The position numbers and the translations under genes were made by a program. A stretch of DNA of 64,000 nt. Source: Viola odorata (lineage: Eukaryota > Streptophyta > Magnoliopsida > Malpighiales > Violaceae). Numbering within the stretch: position 1 is the first letter of the stretch; each line of letters opens with the position of its first letter. The stretch is from assembly GCA_963691705.1 (NCBI GenBank), contig OY829542.1, positions 44,079,105 to 44,143,104 on the forward strand, in the 5' to 3' direction. The notes under the pieces are model-generated. The model searched no databases. It had not been told where the DNA came from and worked only from the letters and a program-made list of their open reading frames with translations. Below are positions 48,837-59,426 of the stretch, one piece after another.

Positions 48837-49325
48837 TGACATACCCCCAGGGCATTTTAGTCCTGACAGGGGTACCCTCATCTTCAGCTATTGTAAGGCC
48901 TGCCTGGCCTCCTACTAGTCCTGCTACCAGGGGATGGTCGACGTCAGCGGGGGGCCCCCCATCCAGCACGATATGGTGCCTATTCCCACCCCCGGCAAGC
49001 ACACAAGCGGCATCAAGCTCACAAGCGGCATCTACTCGGCGTTACCCCATGGCACCCAAGCGGTACCTATTAGAGATGACACCTCTCTACTAGATCTCCT
49101 ATAAATACCCCCCTAGGTAGAAAGGGGGGGGGGGGGAGGGGGGGGCTCTCTCTCTCTCTCTTCACACTCTCACTCTACTCTCTCTCACTACTACTCCTAC
49201 TGATACTGACTTGATCGTCGGAGCATCTGCGCCGGGGACCCCCTCCGGCGCCTTGTGCTAACGCTCAGAGGAGAAGATCTCCAAGATCCTTCCTACCTCG
49301 GGTACAATCCCTCCGATTATTATCA
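48837..49325 (+). repeat. 3' LTR of the third element
   Basis: 489 bp, TATA box TATAAATA at 49100-49107, ends GATTATTATCA. The host pol sequence resumes directly after it (AAACTATACCATGC). Confidence 0.94.
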
Positions 49326-49439
49326 GAAACTATACCATGCTAGAGTCTAATGCATTTTCTGCACCTTTCGTTAATCTCAGCCCTAACTTGTGCTAACGCT
49401 CGAATAGAGAATATTCTTGTGTGTTCTGTGGCTGATTGT

Positions 49440-49930
49440 GTGCAGATAATAAAGGGCACCAGGAGTGAAAAGTCCTATCCTTGTGACGACCGGTCCTGAT
49501 CAGACGGCTCACTAAGTGAGGGCACGCCCTGGCGTACCTAAAAAATAGTGTTGGGAGTGAAAAGTCCTATCCTTGTGGTAACCCACTAAGACGAGGCACG
49601 TCTCGACACCCCCGGGAGTGAAAAGTCCTATCCTTGTGGTAAACTGGGCTAACATAGACAGCCCACCAAGATGAGGCACGTCCCGGCATCCCTGGGAGTG
49701 AAAAGTCCTACCCTTGTGCTGACCGTTCTCATGGAGATGGCTCGCCAAGACGAGGCATGCCCCAGGGAGACAGTAACTCCATCCTGGAAGTGAAAATCCT
49801 ATCCTTGTGATATCCGGGCTAATACAGACGACTCACTAAGTGAGGGCACGATTCTGAAATGCGAGGTCAACCCCTGAAAGTTAAAAACCTAGCCTTGTGA
49901 TGGCCTGTCCTGATCCGACGACTCACTAAG
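49440..49930 (+). repeat. Tandem repeat, 60-90-bp unit, six copies (second Tat element)
   Basis: Units carry GTGAAAAGTCCTATCCTTGTG and CTCACTAAGACGAGGCACG in diverged copies. They lie between the end of pol and the antisense frames. Confidence 0.88.
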
Positions 49931-50160
49931 ATGAGGCATTTTCCAGGCCGATCGTGGAAATATGGAAATGCGAAGAATCGCAAAATCCCAACGAGTAACC
50001 AGATGGGAAATCCCTGGTGAAGATAGCTGGTGGAGAAAGCGATACGAGCGACATCAGCACAACACCCTGAGACGGAGTCGAGGAGGCTCCTACGGGTAAC
50101 TATTGTCTATTAGTACATGTCGTTTTACTAATGACTTACAATTGAGAATGTGCAGAGATA

Positions 50161-51216
50161 TTATTCAGACGATGAAGAGGCATGACGAAGCCCAGAATCG
50201 ACATCCATATCCTCACTATCGCTGTCAATTTCCCTAACGGTGGGACGATTCAAATTCACTCCCCTGCCTCGCTCTGGCAACCAATTCTTAAGGAAACGAG
50301 AGGCTCGAATAGAAATACCGCGCCCAGTGACTGTCTTAGTTCTCCTCTTCCTTGGCGGAGTAGCTTGACGGCTGGAGCTTTCGGGCGGTGGAGAGGCTGG
50401 TAACATTTGAAGTGGCGTCGCGTTTAAAGGAGTATCGTTCCTTCCGGGTGATTGACCCTCAGCGTCATCTGCCGATGAATTGCGTTAGGACAGTGAACAA
50501 GTCGAAGCGATAACACAAAGAGAAAAACTTACCTATAATACACTCTGCCATAGGCATGTACAAGGCGAACTCTCGAATGCGGAAAGAGAATTCTATCTCT
50601 AATAAGGCGTTAGCCTGACGCAACTCGTCCCTAGACAACACTGAGGGATTTACCCAAATGGAATCAACGAGTCCTAGATTGAAGCCCCTAGGCCAAGGGC
50701 GGAAAGGCAGCCTGACAATGAAAAAGCCACTTTTCCAATCAGCCACAGTCTCCTCGAAGCCTCGAAACTTCTGCCAGAACGACTGCACGAGCGCGTCATT
50801 CCACCTCGGGGCGATATCAACTAAACAGTTGCGACACTTGAAGCTAAAGAATTTACAGAATAGATTGACAGACGGGGTAAGAATACCCTAAAATTCGCAA
50901 GCGCGAATAAAGGCATAAATGCCACACCAGGAGGAAGGGGTTATCTGAGCCGGGTCGATATCGTATTGGCGCAATAACTTTTTTATGGATTCATGGATAG
51001 GAAAGCGAAAACCATAGAGGAACATCTTAAAGTAGACCATCCTATCATTTCTGGGCAAGCCTCAGGAACCTTAAAGGAATAATTGGGGGGGAAAGAGATA
51101 CCTTGACCCTCCAACTCAGCCTCCAGAATTGCGTCAAGAGTGAAAAGACTGGGTGTTCTCTCAACTTCTAGATCTATAGGCCACTGAAGACCTCTGGGAT
51201 CTCTAGTCATATGCAT
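50161..51216 (-). CDS. Spliced antisense ORF of the Tat element, gypsy-type transposon domain (disrupted)
   Basis: Minus-strand gene running against the retrotransposon. Start ATG at 51216 (MHMTRDPRGLQWPIDLEVER). The middle part reads FLYGFRFPIHESIKKLL, then DIDPAQITPSSWCGIYAF and PSVNLFCKFFSFKC, a pattern resembling the Pfam putative gypsy-type transposon domain (PF04195), from memory. Further on come GFFIVRLPFRPWPRGFN and a MAECII exon end. A 64-nt intron (50532-50469; GTAAGT donor, CATCGGCAG acceptor) joins in frame to exon 2 (50468-50161), whose product is acidic and basic by turns and includes TPPRKRRTKTV, a likely nuclear signal. Defects: a one-base shift near 51048 and a TAG near 50890. 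Antisense ORFs at this position are known in Tat relatives such as Grande and Retand; their function is unknown. Confidence 0.72.
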
Positions 51217-51709
51217 AATTACCCAACGAGAAGAAAAACTGAAGAAGATGGAGCAAAATACCTAGAATAAGAAGGCAGTAAGCAGATCGCCGGCGCCGAC
51301 GAGCGGTTGAAGAAACTTTCCTCGAGTAAGAAAAAGAAGCAGAAGAGAGAGAAGGACAGAGAGGACTTTTGAAACGTGAGCAAAAGTGTTAAAAGAAAGC
51401 AGTTGTCCCCTTTTAAGGGCCTAAATTGGGGGTCGAGCGGCCTGTAACAACGAGACACGTACGAAGCAAAAAATGACACGTGGAAAAATCTCAGACGAAT
51501 ATTTATGACTAAGCATTTATATCTTCAAGAGGAGACAGTTACTGACTGGAAACTGAAAAATGGTTACATCAAGCGGCAACCTGCCCCTCCGCGATAACTG
51601 ACCAACATTTAGGGAGTTAACGCGGAAAGGCAACTAAGAAAGGAGAAAAGTGAAAGACGACATTTTATTTAGGCCATACGACATCTACAAGAGAGCGCAG
51701 CGCGCTGAA

Positions 51710-52135
51710 TTAATCATCGTCAGGCCAATAGGAAGACCAGTAGCAGTATTCCCCATCCAAAGGAGGAAACTCCTCATCAACCGGCGGGAAAGGTTTCGCA
51801 GCATTCCTCTCTTGACCCAGCTTTAACGAGCTTAATTCCCCTTTAGAGGCGGAAGCCGCAGCGTCAGCACCGATATCGCTGGCAGAAATCCTTTCCATGA
51901 AATGATCGATATGGGGAAATAGTGTGTCACCTTTCTGAACAGGTGGGATATGAAAATGAGGAGACGGGTCGACTGTCTTCAAAGTCTTCTCCTTCTTCGA
52001 CCTCTTACGACTTTTACGGCGAGGAAGTCTTCTCTTCAGGCATGAGGGTGAAGGAGGATTATCAGAATCCAGTGAGGTTGGAGGAGTTGGGGGAGAACCA
52101 CGTTCAGCAAGGTCTAAGGAGTATGAATCGGCCAT
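51710..52135 (-). CDS. Antisense ORF, 141 aa, unknown function
   Basis: Open from ATG at 52135 to the stop at 51710. The product starts MADSYSLDLAERGSPPTPP, has a strongly basic stretch KRRLPRRKSRKRSKKEK (probable nuclear signal), and ends in an acidic aromatic tail (EYCYWSSYWPDDD). I do not recognise a domain. It lies between the two other antisense frames of the second Tat element and is intact, unlike the sense gag-pol. It could be a separate gene or the disordered N-terminal part of the antisense product downstream of it. Confidence 0.55.
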   Translation of the reverse strand: MADSYSLDLAERGSPPTPPTSLDSDNPPSPSCLKRRLPRRKSRKRSKKEKTLKTVDPSPHFHIPPVQKGDTLFPHIDHFMERISASDIGADAAASASKGELSSLKLGQERNAAKPFPPVDEEFPPLDGEYCYWSSYWPDDD

Positions 52136-52605
52136 GAAACCCCAAATGGTTTAGCAGGAAAATATGAAGAAGAAGATGAACAGGAAAAGGGAGAGGAAAA
52201 ATCCCATTAAATAACCGAGGAGGAGGAGCCTTTCCATCTTCTCGCACAACTTTTGAGAGAATTAATATGTTCCGGAAACAATTTAAATTGCAGAATCAGA
52301 TCCTGTGATCACGCCAATTGGAGTTTATCCCTGATTGATGAGCACCGAAAAATCACCCAATCAATTGATACTGAAGAGGCGGCGCGAAATTAGAGCAGAA
52401 CGGTTCGCGAGGATAACTCTTACTAGTGTCCAACCAAAGACGGACTCATTTTCAGTTGGGCTGATGTGGCAATCAACTGAAATGTCAACTGGCACATTGT
52501 GAAAAAACTACGACTCCAATAAAGAAAGACGTTTATTTATTCATTTATGGCCTAACGGCCTGATCATACATTCATACAAAAAGATAAGGCGGCGACGGCC
52601 AACGA

Positions 52606-52989
52606 TCAAGCCTGGGATCCGGCATCATCATCCTTCACCATAGTAGGGACCTCCCTCAAAGCGTCCGCTACAGAGGTCAGCTCGGTGGAAGAAAGCCTCA
52701 TGCCCTTCAAGCAGCAGTTCAACAGATCCTTCCTCTGCTGCAGCATGGTGATCACCACCTCGATGCGGGAGATAGCAGCAGCCAACTTTGACACATTCTC
52801 CAGAGGACTGAAATCCTCCAGAGAAGCCGCACCAAGCCTGGACCGAAGGAGAGTCAGCATCCCTTGAAGCTCCAGAACGTCCTCGGACGTCTTGATCAGT
52901 ACATTTTCCAGAAAGTCGACGTCACCATCGTTGAGGTTCTTCAGAGAGTGAGTCTTGGAGATCAGGAAGTTCTTGGTGAGACCGTCCAT
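52606..52989 (-). CDS. Antisense ORF, 127 aa, helical, unknown function
   Basis: Open from ATG at 52989 (MDGLTKNFLISKTHSLKNL) to the stop at 52606. Heptad-like leucine spacing (DVLELQGMLTLLRSRLG, then ISRIEVVITMLQQRKDLL) suggests a coiled coil. No family is recognised. It is the antisense frame closest to the 3' LTR. CCAAT and TATATA-like words (53022-53035, minus strand) lie just upstream, although very close to the ATG. It is intact in this copy. Confidence 0.55.
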   Translation of the reverse strand: MDGLTKNFLISKTHSLKNLNDGDVDFLENVLIKTSEDVLELQGMLTLLRSRLGAASLEDFSPLENVSKLAAAISRIEVVITMLQQRKDLLNCCLKGMRLSSTELTSVADALREVPTMVKDDDAGSQA

Positions 52990-53196
52990 GATGAAAATAC
53001 TAGGAAGAAATGTTGGAAAGATATATAATTGGCTAGGGAAAAATTTGAATTTATAAGTCTAAAGAAAAAGCAGTGAAAAGACATGCTCCTCGGCGACCGA
53101 GCCACCCGTTATTGTGCGAGTCGACGGGCACAATCTAAAAGGAAGCTGGAGCGATAGCCCTTGGTAAACACTCGGGCTCGTTTTCAGTTGGGCTTA

Positions 53197-53734
53197 TGAT
53201 AACAATTAAGGCAACCCCAAGGGTATTGTTGTCCTCGTACCAGTCTAAAGGCCGGAACCCTACCACGCCTGCCCGGGGTCAGTCGAGGAAGGCGGACGCT
53301 CCTAAGCCGGCAAGGAACCCTGGGATGGTCGACATCAGTAGAGGGGGGGGTCTCACGCGTCATCTATCCACACGCACGGCGTTATCCCATCCTAGGACAG
53401 TCATGATGTCACTCAAGGCTACCACCCATGACGTCATTTGAAAATATCGCCCCTGACGTCACCCGGAGATATCGCCCCTGACGTCATTCGGAGATATCGT
53501 CTTTGATAATGCCTTCAGCCTAGCCTATAAATACCCCACCATTTGAAATGCAAGGTAAGCCTAAGATTGCTGCTGGAACCTCTGCTATTTTTGAACTGCC
53601 TTACTAACTTAAGCATCGGAGTGCCTACGCTGGAGCCCCCCTCCGGCGCTTTGCAAGTACCCTTGACGACAGCTACAATAACCCCGAGCTACTACCGTCC
53701 TCGTCCTGATTTTCCAAAAGTCCGAGTCTTATCA
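53197..53734 (+). repeat. 3' LTR of the second Tat element
   Basis: 538 bp, TATA box TATAAATA at 53526-53533, four TGACGTCA-like sites at 53404, 53429, 53454 and 53479. It has a much shorter G tract than the 5' copy. It ends GAGTCTTATCA at 53734, followed by outer-element DNA. Confidence 0.93.
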
Positions 53735-53879
53735 CTCCTGGCCCGCAAGAGTATAAACTGTGTAAGCTAAATAAATGTTCTCGGAAAAGAAAGAAGAAGA
53801 AAAAGGGACTACACAAAAGTTGTCACTGTCTTCCAAATCTGCTATCTAAAGGAAAGTACGCTTGAGTTATTTTCTCTAA

Positions 53880-54075
53880 CGATCAATTGCTTCAACTTCA
53901 GCTGCAGTGACGACCTCTTTCCTTTTCCATTCTTCCTGTTTTGTGGAAAACTTCTAGGTATTCTCATCAACGCCTTGAAGATCATCTCGCAATTTGTCAA
54001 TCTTGGAGGCTAACCTACCCTTCTCCTCTTACAACTGACTGATCTTCAGGTCCAAATGCTTCTACATTAATTGGA
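53880..54075 (-). pseudogene. Decayed antisense coiled-coil ORF of the outer element
   Basis: The minus strand reads GRLASKIDKLRDDLQGVDEN, then after a stop KFSTKQEEWKRKEVVTAAEV, a charged heptad pattern typical of coiled coils. Several in-frame stops interrupt it. It lies at the same relative place (before the 3' LTR, antisense) as the antisense frames of the second element, so it is probably the equivalent gene in ruins. Confidence 0.45.
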
Positions 54076-54562
54076 TCAGAAGTACTACCATGAAGGTATT
54101 AATCTAGATCCTTGATGCAATGAATGCTTCAATTCTTCATGTCCAAATGCTTCTACATAAGTTGAATCAGAAGTAATACTGAATAAGTATTGATTGATGC
54201 GATGAATACTCAAGTTCCTCAAACTCGAAAAGCCCCATCTAGTCATAGAGGTGTTGGTGAAAGGCTAGGCGTTGTACCTCACATAAAGCTCTGTAAATGG
54301 AGGCTGGACGCTGGTAATCAAATACCACGGTAGTGAAAGTTCATGAAGCCTTTTGTTCTGAAGACGCCTCTGAGTCCGAAGCCCTTTGGTCCGAAGACGC
54401 CTCTGAGTCCGGAGTGACCGCTCCTAGAAACCTTGAAGATAAGAGACCTCTTCTCGAGCAACTACGATCCCCATCTACAATGCTTCGCCTTGATCCTCTC
54501 GGCAATCTCTGGATGCGGGGTATAGTCTTCAGTGACACAAAAGGAAGGAATAGGCAAGGTGG

Positions 54563-54842
54563 GACAAGATCTTGAAACTTCTACATCAATTAGGTGTGAT
54601 GCAGTCCTTAAAAAGGACTGATCAAGACCCTCGATGAGGTTAACGTCGGTGTTGGTGGGGCAGAATCTTGAAGCTTCTACATCAATTAGGTGTGATACAA
54701 TCCTTAAAAAGGACTGGTCAAGACACTCGATGAGGTTAACGTCGGTATTGGTGGGGCAGAATCTTGAAGCCTCTACATCAATCAAGTGAGATGCAGTCCT
54801 TAAAAAGGACTGATTAAGACCCTCGATGAGGTTTATATTGGG
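54563..54842 (-). repeat. 96-bp tandem repeat, three copies, within an antisense frame
   Basis: Units contain CAGAATCTTGAAGCTTCTAC, ATCAATTAGGTGTGAT and CTTAAAAAGGACTG(A/G)TCAAGA. As 96 is a multiple of 3, the 150-codon minus-strand frame 54462-54914 stays open and repeats NLIEGLDQSFLRTASHLIDV. It could be a genuine repeated segment of the antisense ORF or an artefact. Confidence 0.75.
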
Positions 54843-56568
54843 ATCCTCCATTGACCGACTCACTATGGTGAGCTTCAATACTCCTTTCCCTCCGGATTGC
54901 GAACGATGCTTCACTTTGGTTTCTGGGAAATAAAGAAATCATCCTCTTTGCTTTTGACTTGAGCTCTCGCCGATCCAGTCCATATCAAAAGGTTGAAACA
55001 AAACGACACCAATGAATCATGACAAAGATGACGTTATCTGAAAAAAGAAGAAGCAAAAGGAGTATTGGCGTGTGTATTAAAAAAAACAATATAAAAAAAA
55101 GAAAAATAAACGAGCCAATAAAATAGCGGCATGATTAATTTCAAATTTAAAAGAAAAAATTTGCAGTAGAGAAATGGGCTTGAGTACAAGTGGACCAAAA
55201 CAAAACCAACTCCTTCCTTCCCTTCCTTTGCCTGATGGGTCAGAAGTTAAATTTGGCCCACTACCCAAGACCAAGACAAAACCAACTCTGTCTTCAACCT
55301 CCAGCACCGGTGCCACTACCGGCACGTCTGTAACTTTGGCGAGCAGCGGCCCAGCAGTCCGCAGCCGGACCAGCAGCCCACAACCGACCAACCAATCTGA
55401 AAAAAAAAGAGCAAAGTACAAGGTTTGCGTTAGAGGCTTGTGCACAAAATTGCAAGAAAAATGCTTGGTTGCTCTTTTAATGGTGTCCCTGCAGCAAAAA
55501 TAAAAGGATTACATGTCATAAGGAAGAAACAAAATAAAGCAAAAGAAGAACCCATCCATGCATCAAGATCACGATAAGCAAAAAATGTCAAGGAAGCCAT
55601 GCATATATGCAGAGGCCAGGAAGCATGCACAGAAACAATGGAGCACGAAGAAAAAAAATCAAAAGTCGAAGAATTATCTTTTTCCTCTTTCGGATGGCAG
55701 CAGCGAGAAAGAAAAGAGATTCAACATTCAAATGAAGAAGGGAGCATGAGTACAACTTTATTCGTAAGGGAAAAAAAGATCCTGATCAATTAAGAAAAGG
55801 ATTTTGATTAAATAAGAAAAAATTCTACTCAATTAAGAGAAAGATTTTGCTCAGTCAAAGGAAATAAATGCTGCTTAATCAAGAAGAAAATATGCTCAAT
55901 TAAGATTTTTTTTTTTGCTGAAATCGATTAAAGAAATAAAAAATCAAAGGAGTACCGTTTCCCTTTTGAAGCAGCGAACAAGCGAAGAAGAGAAGCAGAG
56001 GATGACGTGGGCGGCTAACCTTGTGTATCTTATATGCACAAGAAAGCATAAAATAAGATTTTAATTATGGTATTTCATGCCATGATTTTAGCTCCTTTCC
56101 TTCTATGAATTTCCTACCATGATTTTGGACATGGGTAATAATACTCGTGGTTTAAAATCATAAGTATTAATTACAATTTTGGTGTTCAAATTTCAAATTC
56201 CCTATATAAAAAAAAAAAGAGAGGGAAAGGGGCAGCCTCTTTCTGGGGTCCATATTCATGGATTCCTTTAACAAGATTGTAATCTTGTCATCAAGGATTA
56301 CATAAAAAATTTTATGAAGAAATTAAATACATTTTCAAGCCCATGGTGTGCAAAAACAAATCCAAGACCATGGATCCCTCTGTAGAACCAATCTCTTGGT
56401 ACAAGTTCCAAAGATAATATACATTCAAGGCAAGTTTCTCCGCAGTGGAAATTGATCTATGACAAATTTAGATTTACGATCAAATATGATTTCAGTTTCA
56501 GTCCTTGGCGCAAATTAAGCTCGCTCAAGAAGGAAAGAGTTCAAGATTATTTTACTTGATAGGGCATT

Positions 56569-57369
56569 TGTAGACATTAAAATTGCGACCCATTCTAAAA
56601 TATTCAGCCCAATCCATAAAGATCCATAAAGCTCATAAAGCCCAAAAGACAAAAGAGTCAAAATCCATTTCATATGCATTTATTAATAATTTGATTAAAT
56701 ATTAAATTAATTAATATTAAGACTAATGAAATGAAGACATGTCATCTTTTCTATTCCAAAATTACTCTTACGAGCCTATAAATAGAAGCCTCCTTAGAAG
56801 GTGAAAGGAGGAGATTTTTTGGAGACAAGTTGCTGCAGAGATCAAGAACTGAAGCAGATCATCCTCAAGAAGGAAGGAGAAAAACTACAAGAGAATTCAA
56901 TGCCAGTTTTCTCTCAAGCTCTAAGCAAATCAAGAAGAAACCACAAGCTGATTCAAGGCCGATTTCTTCTCAAATCAATCGCGGATCACAAGCTGATTCA
57001 AGGCCAAGTCCGTCATTCACCGAACTCAAGCTCCAAGAAAATCAAGGAGAAGCCACAAGTTGATTCAAGGCCGGTTTCTTCTCAAATCAACCGTAGAAGC
57101 CACAAGCTGATTTAAGGCCGGTTTCTTCTCAAGTCAACCGCAAAACCACAAGCTGATTCAAGGCCGGTTTCTTCCCAAATCAACCGCGGACCACAAGCTG
57201 ATTCAAGGCCAATCCGTCAGTCACCAACTCAAATCCAAATCCAGATCCGGAGTGAAGATTGATTCATTAATCAGAGTAATCAAGAGAAGAAGAACCACTT
57301 TTAGTCTACATTCAACATTTGTAATTTGACACGTGTAATTTTCTCCTATTTTAGGAAAAATTGTGTACA
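56569..57369 (+). repeat. 3' LTR of the outer Tat element
   Basis: 801 bp, TATA box TATAAATA at 56777-56784. It matches 30751-31555 throughout with scattered substitutions and a 2-bp gap in the CATGTGTCATC region. Confidence 0.93.
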
Positions 57370-57947
57370 GAATTTTCGGTCAAAAAGCATCCAAAATTTA
57401 TTAGAAAATGTTTTTTTGCAATTTTTTTTTCATTTTGCGTTTTCCAGCATAAATTCCGTCGAAAAACTCAACAATTACGATGAATTTTTTTCCGTAGCAA
57501 ATATGTGTTTTTTTTTTGTTAGAATTTTTTCTTATAACTTGGCTTTAGTAGTAATATATATTTTTCTCAAATATTTTGAATTATATTATTATTTTCCAAG
57601 TGAGAGTGTTTTATTATAGTGATGAAATGTCATCAAGTGGAGCTACATGGTGATGCCACATCAACTACCAACTCGACCAATACGATAATACCACATCATA
57701 AAAATGCATATTAACAAAAAAAAATTAATACATATAATTATAAATATTTAAGAAGTAAAATAATACATTCCCGTAATTGAATAAGTTCTCATTGAGGTTT
57801 CTTATTTTTCAAAATATTTAATTATACAAATTAACAGAGTGAGCGAAGAAAAACTTTTTTTGTCCTACATTGAATTTCTCAATCTTTCTCCGATATTTAT
57901 GGATATCCTCCTTATCTTCCGATAGTAAACTAATTCAAGTGACTCTC
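57370..57947. other. Flanking DNA with dispersed repeat R, copy 2
   Basis: 57370-57600 is AT-rich module DNA (GGCTTTAGTAGTAATATATA). Repeat R (57600-57947) is the direct-repeat partner of 29925-30290. The Athila-like LTR was inserted into its end (the target reads GACTCTC, continuing as CCAATATAC in the left copy). No gene is seen. Confidence 0.75.
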
Positions 57948-59421
57948 TGATTGGTCATTATTTTCACATGTTTTTAGCATCTAATTCTGGAAAATTAAGT
58001 GGTAAGACTGTTTAAACTATGTCAAATTTTCCATTTCTGCAGACTTTTGAAGGAATGGAGAAATTGCTGGAAAGTCAGCCTTAGAGCTTGTACCGGATAA
58101 ATGGGCAATCTTGGCCGCGAGCTTGGCCAAGATTGCTAGGCTAGAGATGTGCTAGCTATGGAGTGAAGGAGGACACGTTCTGGATCAGGACGACAGCTGG
58201 AGCCAAATTTGAAGGTAGGAGCGTTTGCAAGAAGGACTCTCGGATACTGATCCGATTTGTGATTTGAACAAACAATCTTTTATCCCTAGTTTTATTTTAT
58301 TTTCCGAATTCGAACAATTTTATTTTTCTATCTTTATCTTTTATTTTGATGTTTGGATTTTGAAAGAACCGTGAGAGGCGGGGACTCTAGCCTTAGTTAA
58401 ATGCTAGGGAAGGCTGTCGATCACGAGGATCTTTCTTCTTCTAACTTCTGGGTTGTAAACAACTTTGCTCTGTGATTCTTCACTTTGAAAATCACAGATT
58501 TAATTTAATTTCATGTTCATCAATTATTTACTTTCTTCATTAGTTATGTCTAGCAGCTAAATTATCCGTTCTTGGTAAGGGCCAAGTGAGCCATTCCTAC
58601 CTTCGTGAGATCAAAATGTCCTTCATAAACCATCCCCTTTTGTAATCTTTCTAACCTTTGTTTCAACAAACCGGTTCTAAGTAAACTTGAGACCTGATCA
58701 CTCTTAGGTTTAGTAGTGAATTTGCAGCCAACCTCAAAGGAGACGAGTTGGAACCAGAGAGGCCAAGTAGGTAGCTAGCTTCGCTGAAGTTAGTAAGTAT
58801 TGGAGGATATAATTCAGACCAGGTTGACGCCCTAGGGCCCCGATAGGGGGGTAGCGTGAATTAGACATTATCTTTCCCTGTGCCATTGTAGAAGCGCATG
58901 CGACTCAAGCCAGCAATTAGTTGGATAAATCCTTTAGCCAGCAAAGTATCCACTGATTAGGACCATAAGGAGAGGGAGTTCCCACCGAGTGATTTCAAGA
59001 GGAGGAAAGTAGGATTGGAAAGGAACACCTCCCATTCTATAGCAGTGTTATGAGAGGAGAGGTTAAATATCTTTGAATCTATGATAGAAGTATAAGGATA
59101 AGCGCTCACGAGCTAGCCCTTACCAGGAGTTTCCCTATTCTGAATCTACAAACTTAGTATTCAATCTAAGCCAAGACTCAATCTTGACCAAAGCTTCTTC
59201 CAATTGTCAAATTCTATTTTAGTTACTTTTAATTGCAGGAACAATCAACCCAATTCCAGTGATGAGGAAGTCAATTCAGAGCTACGGAATCTTAGAGGTC
59301 TCAGAGGACGATCCTCTTACCACAATCAGCAAGTCCTTGTGGACAGTGATAAGTTGTAACCTTTCTACCCATTTTTCATATTCATTTTACAATTATTTTT
59401 TATGCTCTCGACAGGCAATCA
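57948..59421 (+). repeat. 5' LTR of the Athila-like element
   Basis: 1474 bp, TGATTGGTCATT to GACAGGCAATCA. Its ends match the solo LTR at 20637-21885. Confidence 0.85.
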
Positions 59422-59426
59422 AATTT

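Larger units (their letters stand above)
42709..49325 (+). mobile_element. Third nested LTR element, non-coding, packed with tandem arrays
   Basis: LTRs 42709-43202 and 48837-49325 start TGATAACTATTGACATACCC and end GATTATTATCA. The flanks TAAAC and GAAAC (42704-42708, 49326-49330) are a duplication with one mismatch, inserted into the host pol codons AHFKLYH. There is no gag or pol. The internal 5.6 kb holds a primer site, a triple TGACGTCA cluster, five minisatellite arrays and an LTR-like fragment. Its 3' terminal 40 bp (GGTAAACACTCGGGCTCGTT, then GGTTGGGCTT) also precede the 3' LTR of the second element, so it looks like a non-autonomous partner mobilised by that family. Confidence 0.9.
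37106..53734 (+). mobile_element. Second Ty3/gypsy Tat element, nested, with antisense ORFs
   Basis: LTRs at 37106-37661 and 53197-53734 start TGATAACAATTAAGGCAACC and end CTTATCA. The flanks CTCAT (37101-37105) and CTCCT (53735-53739) form a 5-bp duplication with one mismatch. Sense order: gag, protease, RT, RNase H, archaeal-type RNase H remnant, integrase remnant. The dual RNase H marks the Tat lineage. Three antisense frames lie between pol and the 3' LTR. A third element (42709-49325) is inserted within the last codons of pol. Confidence 0.92.
53735..56568 (+). other. 3' internal region of the outer Tat element
   Basis: Mostly non-coding. It holds a 96-bp tandem repeat, a decayed antisense frame and A-rich stretches. 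The plus-strand frame at 55174-55503 has low-complexity Ser/Thr/Pro composition and no domain. No RT, RNase H or integrase sequence is seen. Confidence 0.65.
30751..57369 (+). mobile_element. Outer Ty3/gypsy Tat-lineage LTR element with nested insertions
   Basis: LTRs of 805 and 801 bp (30751-31555 and 56569-57369) both start TGTAGACATTAAAATTGC and end TGTGTACA, and are roughly 95 percent identical by eye. Its own sequence is 30751-37105 and 53735-56568; the rest is a second element nested inside. It has a primer site, gag and protease, but no RT, RNase H or integrase. The gag wording (FQQFEGKGNPKQHI, SLKGVAFEWY) and the CKYHRIISHLVDKC knuckle are typical of Tat elements. No target duplication is evident: the flanks are AAAAA and GAATT. 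Confidence 0.88.

Noticed and set aside
55174..55503. 109-codon Ser/Thr/Pro-rich plus frame
   Set aside because: Low complexity, no domain, in the non-coding 3' region of the outer Tat element.
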